Origin: Isoetes taiwanensis | Lineage: Eukaryota; Streptophyta; Lycopodiopsida; Isoetales; Isoetaceae | Direction: 5' to 3' | Length of the DNA: 64,000 nt | Assembly: GCA_021234155.1 (NCBI GenBank) | Contig: JAJEKV010000001.1 | Span: 20,108,112-20,172,111, forward strand | In this document: positions 12,577-23,849 of the stretch, piece by piece | Layout: every line of letters begins with the position of its first letter | Position numbering within the stretch: the stretch's first letter is position 1 | Notes under the pieces: model-generated | The model's input: the letters and a program-made list of their open reading frames with translations, nothing else | Database searches by the model: none | What the model was told of the DNA's origin: nothing | Program-made: the position numbers and the translations under genes

Positions 12577-13612
12577 AACTTTTTATAGTGGCAAGATGTG
12601 AGCAATTCGTTTTTGTAATGGCAAGAAAAAAATAAATCGTATTTGAAAATATGGTGGGGACCTATGAAGAAGCCGAGCCACCAACCTGAGACCGAGACCC
12701 CATAGCCAAGAAGAAGGGAGTTCTGCCAGATCGTAGATGCCATGGGGCCGCCAAAGTCAAGCCTCCGAGCCACCATCGGCAAGCGGGGAGTTCCACGCGG
12801 GATCTCAGATGCCATACTAGCAAAAGCCCTTTGTTTGTTTGATTTTTTAAGTTAATGCGCATCCTCTTCCCGCACGAAGAAGGATAGCTACCAATGTATT
12901 CCTCCATTTCACCCTAAATCTGATTGATTTAGGGATTTAGAGACGTTGAAACTTGCGCGCAATGACTGATTGCTTCCAAAAAGGAGTCATCCGATTCTAC
13001 GTATTATAGAGCTAAGCATCCGCGAAATAACCATAATAAATCGAAGCAACTAAGGTATACACGTAACACTTAAATAAATCAATTCACGACTCCACGGTGA
13101 TCTAGAAAGCACTTTGATAGAGTCGCGGACAACTAAATTCAACAGCTTTCGTGATCCGAAACAATCCACCCGGTTTTCAAACCCAAGAAAATACCTAAGC
13201 AAACCGTTTAGAGAAATCAAGTTGAAGCCCCTCGTACACATCCGATCTGTCATGCAAAACTAATGCTCAAACTAAGCTCGATGTATAAAACTAAGCTTCG
13301 GTGCATATCGGCGCTAAAAAATAAGCTCTGTTCATGTAACCATAACCGCTCGAAAAATTTGCATGGCAAAATATTTGAAAGGTCCATAGCATTGGAGGAG
13401 TCGAGAGATCCTATGAGCGGCTCCAACCGGAGATTGTCATCTTCATCTTCATGTATGTAGAAATCTTGGAGAGCCCGCGAAGGTTCTCCCAAGGTGCCAT
13501 ATAGCCGCCAAACCCTTGCAAAAAAAACCAAGTTATCTTAAAGAAACTGACGTGGCATCATCTCCTCCATTGGCTTGATCAAATCTGGGGCATCCAAAAC
13601 AATAAAACTTTA
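12577..13612. repeat. Tandem duplication, unit B (~1,030 bp)
   Basis: This is the second copy of the duplication. Its minus strand keeps the better frame: 13,531 to 13,250 reads through EPSRALQDFYIHEDEDDN, then IGSLDSSNAMDLSN and KFFERLWLHEQ; 13,253 to 13,050 carries NGLLRYFLGFENR. The two frames could be neighbouring exons of one source gene, but no splice sites were confirmed and I do not recognise the family. Differences from unit A are mostly small indels and substitutions. Confidence 0.8.
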
Positions 13613-14175
13613 TAATATAGGATAGAATCGTAGAGAAGATCTAGAGTAGGTTGTTTATGAAGTCAAGATGTTTGGGGTTAGGATATCTCAAACATCTTAT
13701 CATATTCCGGTCTATTAAAATATCCGGGGCACAACACAAACCGGATGCTATAATTCTTATTCTTGATTAATTTGGTTATCTTCCACTAAATGAAAATAGC
13801 ATGGTAATATTTGTGTATAACATTCTATAATTAAGGTTGTAGAACAAACTTACTTAACAACGGAAATTGTAATGGTGCAAAAGTATGTCGGGTTCTAAGA
13901 GTGCCAGATATAGAGTGATGGGAGCTTGGACAAGTTTGAGATTACAACCACAGCTTACAGACCAACATGTAAAGATAGACGACTTAATCATACATCGTCT
14001 TGAAGCACTTCATTGCTAGATGAAAATGTGCATGTCCCAAAACTATTGCACCTTATAAAATCAAACCAGGATATAAAAATGTGGAAGTTTCTTTTGCTTA
14101 TGATCTCATGTCGAGAATCTTTGGTGATGTAGTTTACCTTATTGGCATCTGAAAAGGCTTTTTTTTTTTTTATGG
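13613..14175. other. No recognisable gene
   Basis: AT-rich intergenic sequence between the tandem duplication and the next repeat pair. No motif was recognised. Confidence 0.4.
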
Positions 14176-14179
14176 CTTT

Positions 14180-14700
14180 GAGCAGGTCTGGAACAGGATT
14201 CCAAAACCTACCACTCAGAATGGATGGATGGATTGGTGGGTTAGATCTGCCAAAAACATTAAGAATTGCCTCAAGACTTGGGGCAAACAGATTCGTTACC
14301 AAGAGATGAGACATTTGGAGAATTTGAGGCGCTAATTCCAAAATTTTGCCCCTCCTAACAAAGGAGGATGATATTAGGATCCAGATTGAAAGGGAAAGCA
14401 TTTGAGTTCCACTTGGATGTGCGCCCCATCTCCATTTCCACCTCAAAACTAAAGGGTCGATCACTTGGTCAACCTATATCATTAGACTTAATTTTCTAAG
14501 TCTGTTAATTGACAAGTCCAGTGTCTTATAGATGGCAAACATTGGGGTAATCTATTAAGCCATAATAGTTTGTGTTAATGAACAAAAATAAGAAATGTTA
14601 GCACCTCTCAACAAATACGAAGCAATGGGATGAAAGTTCCTAATCCAATATGTGATTAATGGGGCGCATCTATTGGAGGATAAGCCAAAAGTCGACATGG
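14180..14700. repeat. Direct repeat, copy 1
   Basis: This copy shares with 15,080-15,535 the phrases AGATGAGACATTTGGAGAAT, CCACCTCAAAACTAAAGGGT, CACCTCTCAACAAAT and GGATGAAAGTTCCTAAT in the same order, offset by about 880 bp. The minus strand holds a 158-codon frame (13,988-14,464) with QILQMSHLLVTNLFAPS that has no recognised domain. The pair could be a tandem duplication or two repeat ends of a short element. Confidence 0.75.
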
Positions 14701-15079
14701 CCTAGTGGAGAAACCACATATAGCATGCGGTTAGAAGCCAAGAAAGAGTTAGATGGGGATTCAAAAAGTCCAACTTTTTCTTTGGGTTAGGGAACAATGG
14801 AAGCGAAGGATATTTTCATATCCTCCCCTAATAAAATCGGGACACTCATTGGTCCTCTAATAGCACAATCCTTCACATCTCAAATCATATCGATAAAGGT
14901 TTATATAAGTGCTAGTAGCAATGAGTAATTAAAACTCAAAAAGTTAAAACTTTATAATACTCAAAACTCTATATATTCATTATTATTCATTATTATTCAT
15001 TCCTTATCGGTTTTTTTCTAATCCTTCATTTTGGCCCATTACTGAAATTTTACGTATATCTATGCGAAATCAAGGGCCA

Positions 15080-15535
15080 TTAAATTTTAAGCCACTAAAA
15101 TGGATGGATTCCAATGGTCCAAAAACAATACATGGTTAGAAGGCCTCAAAACTTGGGGCAAGCGGACAGCTTTGTACCAGAGATGAGACATTTGGAGAAT
15201 CTGTTTGACAATTCCGCTCACCCTACGGAATGATATTAGGATCCCTTCAACAAAACTGCCATTTGAGTTCCGGTGCGGCATTCAAGCCCGCATCTCATTT
15301 CCACCTCAAAACTAAAGGGTGGAATCCTTGGTAACCTATATCCTTAGACTTAATTTTAAAATACATTCTTCCCCTGCATGATTTATAGATGGCAACATTC
15401 GGAATTATTAAGCCCTAATACTCTTCAATGGCCAAAAATTTGAAGAAGCGGCACCTCTCAACAAATCTGACCTATGTAATTGGATGAAAGTTCCTAATCA
15501 GTATGTGATTCTGGCCCTGCATCTAAGATTGGAAG
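15080..15535. repeat. Direct repeat, copy 2
   Basis: Second copy of the 14.2 kb repeat in the same orientation, with the minus-strand peptide echo QILQMSHLWYK. About 380 bp of unrelated AT-rich sequence separates the two copies. Confidence 0.75.
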
Positions 15536-16069
15536 CCATGTCCATTCTTATCCTTCCATTCTTTCCATTCGATACCATGCATAGAAAAAAAAAAAATTGC
15601 ATCTAACGGTCAATTTTGTAATGCTCCTTTGGTGGCAAATAAGCAGCTCAAATCGAGGCCAAAATATACACTTCAACTACGGTTTCACATACAATACACC
15701 CCAAAATCTAGGCAAAACCATGCATGACATACCCTCCCCAAATACCAAACGAAATAATAGAACATACTCAAAACTCTATTATTAGGTCTTTAATAACACA
15801 AGGTAATACCCCATTCTTTAAGCGAAGAGTGCTAATAGCACTAAGTCATACACTAAAAAATGCATTAACACGTAGTTTTTTCTGAAGCCCCAAACATTAA
15901 GCAGTATTTTTACTGGTTAGACATATTGCTAATTTCATGCCCGACCCCAGGTTCAATGGAGGTGGGGGCATCACGTACATTACAATTTACACTTCAAAAT
16001 TTAGGAAGAAATTGTGGATATTAATTTACAAACAGTTGGGCGGCCAAGGAACATTGTTGAGTCGGTTGG
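15536..16069. other. 3' flank of the laccase, nothing recognised
   Basis: AT-rich sequence downstream of the minus-strand laccase stop codon. It is expected to contain its 3' untranslated region and polyadenylation site, but no single signal stands out. Confidence 0.4.
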
Positions 16070-18301
16070 TCAGCAGCTGGGCAGGTCTGTCGGAGGACGA
16101 GGAAGCATCTCATCTGCACTTTTTCCATTCCGAACAATAAAAGCAGTCTCCATTCCCCAACTCACATGCCCATCAAAGTGGCAATGCATAAGCCAAACAC
16201 CTGCATCACAATATTATTCCCTTAAAACTTAACAAAATCATAAACTAGCAAGTATCAGACCTGGATTATCAGCTTTCCACCTGAGTGCGGTCCATCCAGC
16301 ATTAGTTAACATGGCAGTATTCCTTCTGGCAGGATCAACCAGGTTGAAACTGGAAGGATCAGTGGAAGAATCATAATTTCCAGAGCCATAACCCACCACA
16401 TAGAAGTCATGACCATGCAAGTGGAAAGGGTGAGCCTCAGGTTGGAAATTGATGGTTCTTGGATTATAATCTGAACGTTAGATCCATAAGGGATTTCTGT
16501 GACCTTGGTACCCTGTACAGATGCTAAGCTAGAGATGTCAAGCTGTGTACCAGTATAGTTATAAGTGGTCAAAGGATTTCTAGGAAAATCGGTGGTATAG
16601 ACACCAGAAATGTTGTAATAGTATGACTGAAGGAGAGATTTAGTGGGCGATTGGAAGGTTACATTATTAATGGAACTTGCAAAGCTGGTTCCTGCTGGTC
16701 CTTGGCATGTGCTTGTGTTACTTGCAGTGCAGGGTTCTACATTTAATGAAACTACCCAGAACAGATTCACATCTACTGTCTGTGGCACTTTGGTAGGATA
16801 TGCTTTTGAATTTAGGCTCTTAATCTGCCTTTGTGATTGATAAAACAAGGTGCTGTCGTTTTTTAGTGGCACGTTGCTTGGATAAACAGGAGTCGTAGAT
16901 GGATTTGCTCCTCCGTATCTTAATATGGCCAGGGCTGGTGTTTCCTGCACCCCTGTTCTTGATGATCTTTCATATGGTGATACTACTATGTAGTATTGGC
17001 CTACTGCTTGATCTGCAGCTATAAGATAAGTGTAGGTCTGTCCTGGTGAAATTAAAAACGTCGTATTTGTGACTTGCTTTGTATAGGAGGCATCTGTTTC
17101 TACCACTGTAAGGCTGTGGTTTGCTATGGTGATAAAGAGATCTGTTTCCAAGGCATTGTTGACTACTCTGAGAAGATACTGTTTGTTCTGCACCACATTT
17201 ATTGTCATTGTATCTGCAAAGAAAGAAGCGCCAAGTACTTTAGAAGGCGTATTAAAATAGAAGCGATGAATATGTCTGCACATTTAAAGTTTTGCGCGGA
17301 AAACTGTGTGTGAATAGAAGCAACATCTTGTTACATGATTTAAGTACCATTGGCAGAGCAGTTGAAGCGGGGTCCTGGATGCCCGTTGATGAGGTAGGCG
17401 TTTGATAGAGCAGGGGCTACACCATTCAACAATGCTTCGTTCTCTACATCCTCTATATCGTCATTCCACCATTCCCCTGCAAAAGCCAGTAAAAGACTAT
17501 CTTTACTGGAACACTTACATCATAAGATCTTTGGAAATCTTTACTAAGATTTAACTGTAGTCTATTATAAGATCTTCTGTCATGTTCTTACCTAATGCTA
17601 AAACGTGTTCTCCGTAAGGTCTTGGATATGGAAGTAGTGCACCTGCAGGAGGATCTATGATAAACGCTCCATAAACTGTGCCCCTCAACCAGGCTATATG
17701 AGCATGCCAGTAGAAGGTCCCTTGCTGATCCGGTACTGCAAAATTATATAAATAGGATCTGCCAGTTTGTATTGGGCACTGCGTGATATAAGCAGGCCCA
17801 TCTGACCAGCCTGATAGCTTTTTGATGTATTCCATGCCTGCCAAAACAAAACAGACAAACAAAAGCATGAACCTGAACCTGTTACAAAACTAATACTGTC
17901 CCTTATGAATTGTAGAATGAAACAAAAAAACTAACCAGTGGATTGTAATATTGCTTGTAACCAAATTGGTCACCTTCACTAAAACTCTATCTCCTCTGGT
18001 AACACGAATTATGGGACCTGGAGAAGCTCCATTAACAGCTACAATGCTTTTGCTGTGGCAAGCGACAGTGTAGTTTGCATAACCAATCTGGCAATAACAA
18101 TCTGTCATTAGGAAACAAATTGATGATCCAGCTAATTAATCTATATAGACATTGAAGATCTAGCGGTTTGTAGGACGAAATCAACCATACTACCTTAAAA
18201 TCATAACGTCTAATGGCAGCAAATGTGTTACAGCAGCAACTGAACGCCAAAAATAGAAAGAGCTGAAACGCTCCACAGCTAAAGTTAATATGCATAGCCA
18301 T
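16070..18301 (-). CDS. Laccase (multicopper oxidase), six exons, two frame breaks
   Basis: Laccases are secreted blue copper oxidases that oxidise phenolics, including monolignols, in the wall with O2 as acceptor. Exons by splice sites: 18,301-18,194, 18,087-17,936, 17,837-17,592, 17,476-17,348, 17,213-16,261 and 16,200-16,070. The product begins MAMHINF with a hydrophobic signal peptide. Copper ligands are visible: IHWHG across the exon 2/3 junction, FYWHAHIAWLRG in exon 3, HPFHLHGHDFYVVG in exon 5 and HCHFDGHVSWGM in exon 6. It ends at LPSC and a stop, and the length is about normal for the family. Two defects are seen. T5 at 17,819-17,823 should be T4 and shifts exon 3 right after HGIHQK. 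A loss equal to -1 near 16,460-16,475 shifts exon 5 just before the HxH motif. Otherwise exon 5 reads through more than 300 codons, so the lesions are either recent or sequence errors. Confidence 0.9.
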
Positions 18302-18337
18302 GGCCTCTGGCTGTGTGATCTAGCCTGATTCTATGTA

Positions 18338-18346
18338 CCTTATATG
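18338..18346 (-). promoter_or_regulatory. Possible TATA box of the 18.3 kb laccase
   Basis: CATATAAGG reads toward the gene about 37 bp upstream of the ATG. If it is used, the 5' leader would be very short, so the real start may lie elsewhere. Confidence 0.3.
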
Positions 18347-19058
18347 ATGGAAGATCCTCTGCCTATGCTTTAACAGTAGGACTTGTAGGTGGATCGTTTT
18401 GTAGTCTATTGCCACTAGTAAAGGTGCCCAGCGTTGCTGGACATAAGATGGAAGCATGTACATGTTTTGGCCGCAATGAGAAAAGCATGCAGTAATAGTA
18501 ACAACGATGCGCTGCATTGTTGAGCTTTACTTTGAAACATGTAGATGATACACAAGCATGAGTTAATAGGCTTTACTCGGAAATATTATGTAGATAATAC
18601 GCACACATGCACCTATTGTCTACATCCCACACACCTAAAAATGAACCTAAAGCTTAAGCCTAACATGGAATCTTGACCATTTGCAGCATCAAATTTTGAC
18701 TATTGGATCACTTTCATTAAAAGCATGCACAGTCGAAAGTTTTTTGGAAAAAAAAATGTGAAAAACAGGGAATTTCTTCTTTTAAATTCGGTCATTCTAA
18801 AAAAATTCGATATGGAAGATGCGACATGATCATTAGGGGATAGCATACATAGGTTTTGTGTCAATATTGACTTTTGATTCTGTACGGGCATGTATCAATG
18901 CCTTTGCCCTGAATGTATGGCATAAGCAATTATCTACGTTCAAAACAGAGGGAATACTAATGTATATCAACACTAAGGATGTCTTTTTATTTCAAGTCAT
19001 TTTTACGTTATTCTTATGTTATGTAATACATATTCCAGTGCGAGACTTTCAAGGGAAT
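18347..19058. other. Upstream region of the laccase, nothing else recognised
   Basis: AT-rich sequence upstream of the minus-strand laccase. The phrase GGTGCCCAGCGTTGCTGG at about 18,424 recurs with one difference at about 26,150, beyond the retrotransposon, which hints at an older repeat present on both sides. Confidence 0.35.
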
Positions 19059-19163
<105 letters not shown>

Positions 19164-19904
19164 GTGTTAGACACCTAATAGTTGTTTGTATGTGTTAATT
19201 GGGTACACAGCCTTGAATTGTGAGTGGAGAAATTGTAAGGGAAACTTGTCTCGTCTTACTTGGTATTTACTTCAACAATTGTCCATTTTTTACAGATCTG
19301 CATCCATCATTCTAAAATTGTTGGGATGATAGAAGAGGTAGGCATTGCACGCTTCTTGTAAGCTTTTTTTCAAAGGCATTGTGATATGTATTAACATACA
19401 TAGCTAAGCATCAGTAAGAACTTTGGATCAGATGCGGCTAGTATTTGAAGCCTCATTTCCAAGACATAAGCATTTTTCTACAGAACTACACTTCTTCAAT
19501 CTGATTCCGCAATATAAAAGCTATTTTAGTGTATGAATGTGGTCCAAATGGAAAATGCTAAGCTAGAATTTTGTACAACACTATAATTTTGAAACATAAC
19601 TTGAGGCCACTTGATTCTCCATAGGAGTTGGACCTTCAACTGTAATGTGAGCTTCACATCATAGAGTGTATAGTCATGGTGCCTAGCATTGTTTGGCATA
19701 CATTAAAAACCTGTAAATGATAGCCGAAGAGAAAGAAAAGATGTGTACTATCATTCTTGAGTGTTTTGTGAAAAATGTAGCAAGGCCCATATGGTTAATC
19801 ATATGGTTGATACAACAATATATAATTAAACAACATGCATTTCAACATTTCATGTCTTTTGTGTGATGATAGCTGGTTTGTTATTTTTTTGCCAAAATTT
19901 TGTG
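19164..19904. other. No recognisable gene
   Basis: AT-rich flank between the microsatellite and the left LTR. No motif was recognised. Confidence 0.4.
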
Positions 19905-20377
19905 GAAATGTGAGAGAAATACGTGGAAAATACAAAAGAATTACGCAAGAAATATGCCAGAAACAGCAAAGAATCTGATATATAATGGAGAAACAAGAAT
20001 ACAATGGCCTGAAGGCAAGCAGAAATACAAGACAGATGACTATAAGGCTCAAGACTGATATTGAACTAGAATATCCATGCTAGGGTCGAAGACCCATTTA
20101 TATACTGGAAAAGGAGCCTCTTTTCTGCACGAATGCATGTGGGATATATGGGAGTGTTCCGGAACCTTCTGGACATCAGTATGCATGAAGAAAAATGTAA
20201 AGTAAATATTTTAAATAAATATTGGTAGTGAATTTGGCAAAGGTGCTTGACTCACAATTAGAAGGTTGTGAGTTCAAACCCTACTTTGTGCAACTATCTT
20301 TTTGCATCCGTGTGACGACCATCTTTTATATATATGTATAATGCTCGTATGATACGAATACTTGTATGATCATCACA
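19905..20377 (-). repeat. 3' LTR of the chromovirus
   Basis: This copy aligns with 25,678-26,132. Shared blocks include TATAATGGAGAAACAAGAAT, GAATATCCATGCTAGGG, GAATGCATGTGGGATATATG and GTGCTTGACT. On the minus strand it starts TGTGATG, directly after the polypurine tract. Its far end seems shorter than the 5' copy, so it may be truncated near 19.9 kb. The two LTRs differ at many positions, which indicates an old insertion. Confidence 0.88.
20228..20292 (+). repeat. tRNA-like (A/B box) block in the 3' LTR
   Basis: The plus strand reads TTTGGCAAAGGTGCTTGACT, a short stem-loop region, and then TTGTGAGTTCAAACCCTAC. This resembles a tRNA D arm/A box, an anticodon stem-loop and a T arm/B box (consensus GGTTCGANTCC). 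The matching block in the other LTR lies near 25,988-26,052. It is opposite in orientation to the retroelement. Confidence 0.5.
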
Positions 20378-20391
20378 CCATCCCCCTCCTA
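20378..20391 (-). promoter_or_regulatory. Polypurine tract
   Basis: On the minus strand this is TAGGAGGGGGATGG, immediately before the TGTG start of the 3' LTR, the expected place for the plus-strand primer of an LTR retroelement. Confidence 0.8.
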
Positions 20392-20474
20392 CGGCGATGA
20401 CGAGTCCTCGGAGCTAAAGTCGGGGTACCCAAACTTGGCTTATATGGGTAACATCGGTGAAAATCCACAATTTT

Positions 20475-20645
20475 ATCAAGCGCATTAGTCAAATTCTCAG
20501 CAGGTTCCTAGGTTCTATCACTTGGTGATTAACCTTCCCAATCGACAAAGTAATACAATCGTCGATGCAGAAACTTAGAGTCCAAAATCTCACGAACCTC
20601 GAACTCCTCATGATCATCCATTTCCAACGGTGGTGATGGCGCAAG
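20475..20645 (-). pseudogene. Chromodomain of the chromovirus polyprotein
   Basis: The frame reads EEFEVREILDSKFLHRRLYY and then FVDWEG before a stop. This matches the core of retroelement chromodomains, with the aromatic YYFVDWEG strand and an acidic opening. The rest of the domain continues after the stop or in another frame (SPSDRT). It follows the integrase region, as expected. Confidence 0.75.
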
Positions 20646-20969
20646 AATGCGATCGGAAAAGCATTGACATGTAAGGCTCCAAATGCGAAATATAAAATAC
20701 TTTGGATGGAGTTCGAGGCGAGAATGCCATCGCTGATCAAGCCGAGATTGGTAAGACCAAGGCAGCGATAATCAATTTTTGTTGCGGGGATGGGAGGTAG
20801 GAAGATCCCCTACGAGACAAAGCCACCAACATGAAATGTAGGTGTCAATGGATAGTGCTCTTACTTTTTGAAGAAGATGGTGTTGAAGATCTAATTGAAG
20901 TGTCTAGAGTTTTTCAAGTCGGGAGTCGGCACTAGCATTGATAGAGCCACTGTCAGCAACAGCAAAGTA

Positions 20970-21317
20970 TCAACGAAGATGTTGGCCAGAGTTCAAAAAG
21001 AACGGAGTATGGGCAGTGGAAGCATGGACTGAGTTATTATAGGCAAACTCAGCTAGTGGAAGATAATCAATCCAATCCTGCCAATAACTGATAAAGCATC
21101 GCAAATGTTGTTCCAGAGTATGATTCGTGCATTCTACTTGCCCATTACTTTCTGGATGATGACTGGATGTCAGTGAGCATTCAATATGCAATAACTCCAA
21201 AAGCTGCTTCCAAAAACCTGCAATGAACTGGGGTTCACGATTGCTGATAATATTGTCTGGCAGGCCATGAAGTCTGACTACCTCACGAAGGAAAATATCA
21301 GTTGTTTCTGACTTCAC
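20970..21317 (-). pseudogene. Integrase catalytic core of the chromovirus
   Basis: A 115-codon frame carries HGLPDNIISNREPQFIAGFW (the second catalytic aspartate is replaced by N in SNRE, where SDRD/SDRG is usual), HHPESNGQVECTNHTLEQHL (catalytic glutamate) and WIDYLPLAEFAYNNSVHAST. This is the DDE integrase core. The first aspartate lies upstream in broken sequence. Confidence 0.88.
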
Positions 21318-21550
21318 AAGGAATAAAATGAGCCATCTTAGAGAAGTTTATCAACAACGACTATGATAGCATCATGTCCCCGAGAGAGTGGCAGCTCCAA
21401 AATAAAGTCCACAGAAATACTCTTCTAAGGACCATCTGGAACAGGCAGTGGCTATAGAAGACCATGAGGAAGACGTCTCGAAACCTTTGCTCAACATCAG
21501 ATATCACAGGATCGAACAAAATCTTTGACAGAGCGACGAAGTCCAGGCCA

Positions 21551-21943
21551 TCAGTACCCCTGACTAATAAGTTCAGGAGTCTTGGCTACTCCAAAATATT
21601 CAACCATAGGCGAGTCACGACAAGCCTGAAGAACCTGAAGACGACAAGCACCATCTGGAACGTACAGAAGCCCATCGCGGAACAAAAGTCCATCTCGAAT
21701 CTTAAAATGATTATATACTCCGACTACATTTGTCGAGAAGATGATGCTGAACCAAGATGTGAAAAATGCACCTTGAGCCAATGGATCGGAGAGTAGAGAT
21801 GCTCGAACTGACTCCAACAAAGCAGTATCAGGATTCCCTTGGAGAGGTCCAAGACGATATTTGATCATGAAATCAATGCAAGATAATAGTTGAATATGCC
21901 ATCTAAGATTAGTCAGCGCTATGAAGCGAAACTCATTGAGCAC
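21551..21943 (-). pseudogene. RNase H tail and integrase zinc-binding region
   Basis: The frame joins the end of RNase H (LRWHIQLLSCIDFMIKYRLG, then LQGNPD) to the integrase N-terminal region (RDGLLYVPDGACRLQVLQAC, then DSPMVEYFGVAKTPELIS). The usual histidine of the HHCC finger in SPMAGHFG is replaced here by EYFG, consistent with decay. Confidence 0.8.
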
Positions 21944-22507
21944 TCGAAATGCCGACTAAAAATACTCCGATTTCGATGACCAGATAGGTTTGTTTGGACT
22001 TTATGAGAAGATCCTTCGTAAAACATCACCATTTCTCGATAATCAACTATATCTAACAACTCCTTGTCATAAATTGATAGTTGATTTCGATAATCAGCTA
22101 TGTCTAACAACTCCTTGTCGCTGGAAGTTTTATGAGTGATAGGCATTGGATGTAGCTCATGGTCATCCCCTCCTATGACAAAGGATACTACCAAGAAAAA
22201 ATCAAGCATCGCCTTCAAGAATATATGTGCGTGAAGGATCCGCATGAGCAAGAACCGTGCCATCATACAAAGCATGTTGAGAAAGTAACGGCGTACTTTC
22301 TTCTTTTAAGCTCCATTCAAATGGCATATCCTTTGCCGTAAAAGTGTCGAAGAAGGCAATCTTCGAATAATCTTCGTATAGAAACGTCGATAGAAGTTGG
22401 CAAATCCAAAGAAAAAACGAACATCTCAAATAGAAGGAGGTGTTTGTCACTTCAAAACAATGCTGACCTTTTAAGTGATCCATAAAAGACTTCATGAGAG
22501 GTGACAC
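21919..22507 (-). pseudogene. RT thumb and RNase H region
   Basis: Overlapping frames carry FEWSLKEESTPLLSQHALYD, then DPSRTYILEGDA (the usual DPSRPFVLEADAS junction between RT and RNase H) and IYDKELLDIVDYREMV. The KELLDI(A/V)DYR block is present twice, from a local tandem duplication of about 53 bp at 22,043-22,120. Confidence 0.75.
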
Positions 22508-22618
22508 GATAGCGAAGAAACTCCACGATATCTAATCGAACTTACACTTTTGGGTTTGGCATATAACCCATGTTCCCGAACTCCGAAGAACTTCTCGAAC
22601 ATATACCTCTCATGCTTT

Positions 22619-23329
22619 TTAAAGGGTCTTAGAATAAATAAGTATATCATCTAAGTAGATGATAACAAAGATGTCTAGAACTCGAGGAAAACATCGTTGG
22701 CCATATGCTAGGAATACTCTTGGGGGCATTGGTAAGCCCAAAAGGCATAGCATGCACTCAAAATGACCATCTAGGGGTATGAAATGTTGTCTTCTACTAA
22801 TCACTCTCTTGGATCGGGGATGAGATTGTAGGCACCCCGAAGATCAATCTTTGTAAAGTGGCGGCGCATCTGAAGCCGCTCAACAACTACGGAATCGCCG
22901 GAAGCGGATAGCAATTGGCCACGATAATCAATGGCCGCGAAGGATAAATCCTTCTTTTGGCAAAGAATATGGGTGCTCCAACGGTGAGAATGTCCGAATG
23001 AAACTCTTACTCAATATAATCTCTTAAAAACTTCTTCAATGGGGATAGACCATATATTGGACCATATATGGTGGCATTGTTTGGTACGTAAATCAATAAT
23101 ACAATCATATGGATGATGCTTTGGGAACTTAAGCCTTGACTTTGTCAAAACATGTCAGGAAATCACCATATTTATCTGGAAGCTTAATGGATGGAGCAAG
23201 GTTCATCGATGTAGAAACTAATACGGATGAACTGGTTGCAAATCTTGAACCGATCCTGCATTCTAGATTTAAAGAAAGTTGCAAAAGAAATCTTGAATCT
23301 CTGGCGGGGGCATGAAGAAGCCTCCACAA
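22619..23329 (-). pseudogene. Reverse transcriptase of the chromovirus
   Basis: The upstream frame (23,129-23,329) has the RT-leading segment LPDKYGDFLTCFDKVKA. The downstream frame (22,619-22,804) has DIFVIIYLDDILIYSKTL with the catalytic YLDD box. Sequence between them is broken into several frames. Confidence 0.85.
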
Positions 23330-23849
23330 AAACAGGAGCAGGAGTAGGGCTGGAGTAGGAGGGCTGGGCTGGGCGGAGGCGGGGAGGCTGGAACTGGAGC
23401 AAAAGCTGGAATAGGAGGCGGAGCTTGGACATGATCGAACATGGGGCAGAATGCAGGAGGCATGAACTAGAGCAAGACAAAGTCGAATTTAGAACATGGA
23501 GCAGTTCATGAACTAAAACATCGACAAAGGGCGGAACCAGAAGCCTCTGATGCTACATGGATAAAAGTAAGGTGTTGATACGGAGGCCTGAACTGAATAT
23601 TTGGGACTAGAGTTAGAACTAGCAAACCAAAAAGATCTAGTACCAATATGTCGGGGTTATGTAGCTCGAGCAAGGGAGTAGACCAAAACCAGGCGCATGT
23701 GGGCTAGCATGATGAGATTGAAGAAAATACTGCAAGGAGCTCCCTCGCACAAAAAACCGAAAAGGTGTTATACGATCTATGGCGCACTGAGGAGATCTCC
23801 CAGCCATCAATTACACCAGAGGCGGGATGCTCAGCCCTTGCTTCTAGAG

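Noticed and set aside
16306-17283. Single-exon 325-codon gene
   Set aside because: It is laccase exon 5 plus intron read-through at its start and a shifted frame at its end; the spliced model explains it better.
18424-18442. GGTGCCCAGCGTTGCT shared on both sides of the chromovirus as a target-site signal
   Set aside because: The copies lie 1.5 kb from one LTR and 20 bp from the other, too far for a target duplication; probably an older repeat.
20228-20292. Functional tRNA gene
   Set aside because: The acceptor stem does not close and the same block recurs inside both LTRs, so it is a repeat component.
23184-23480. Proline-rich protein in the chromovirus
   Set aside because: The frame reads a low-complexity GGAGC-rich tract on the other strand; no conserved motif and it overlaps element sequence.
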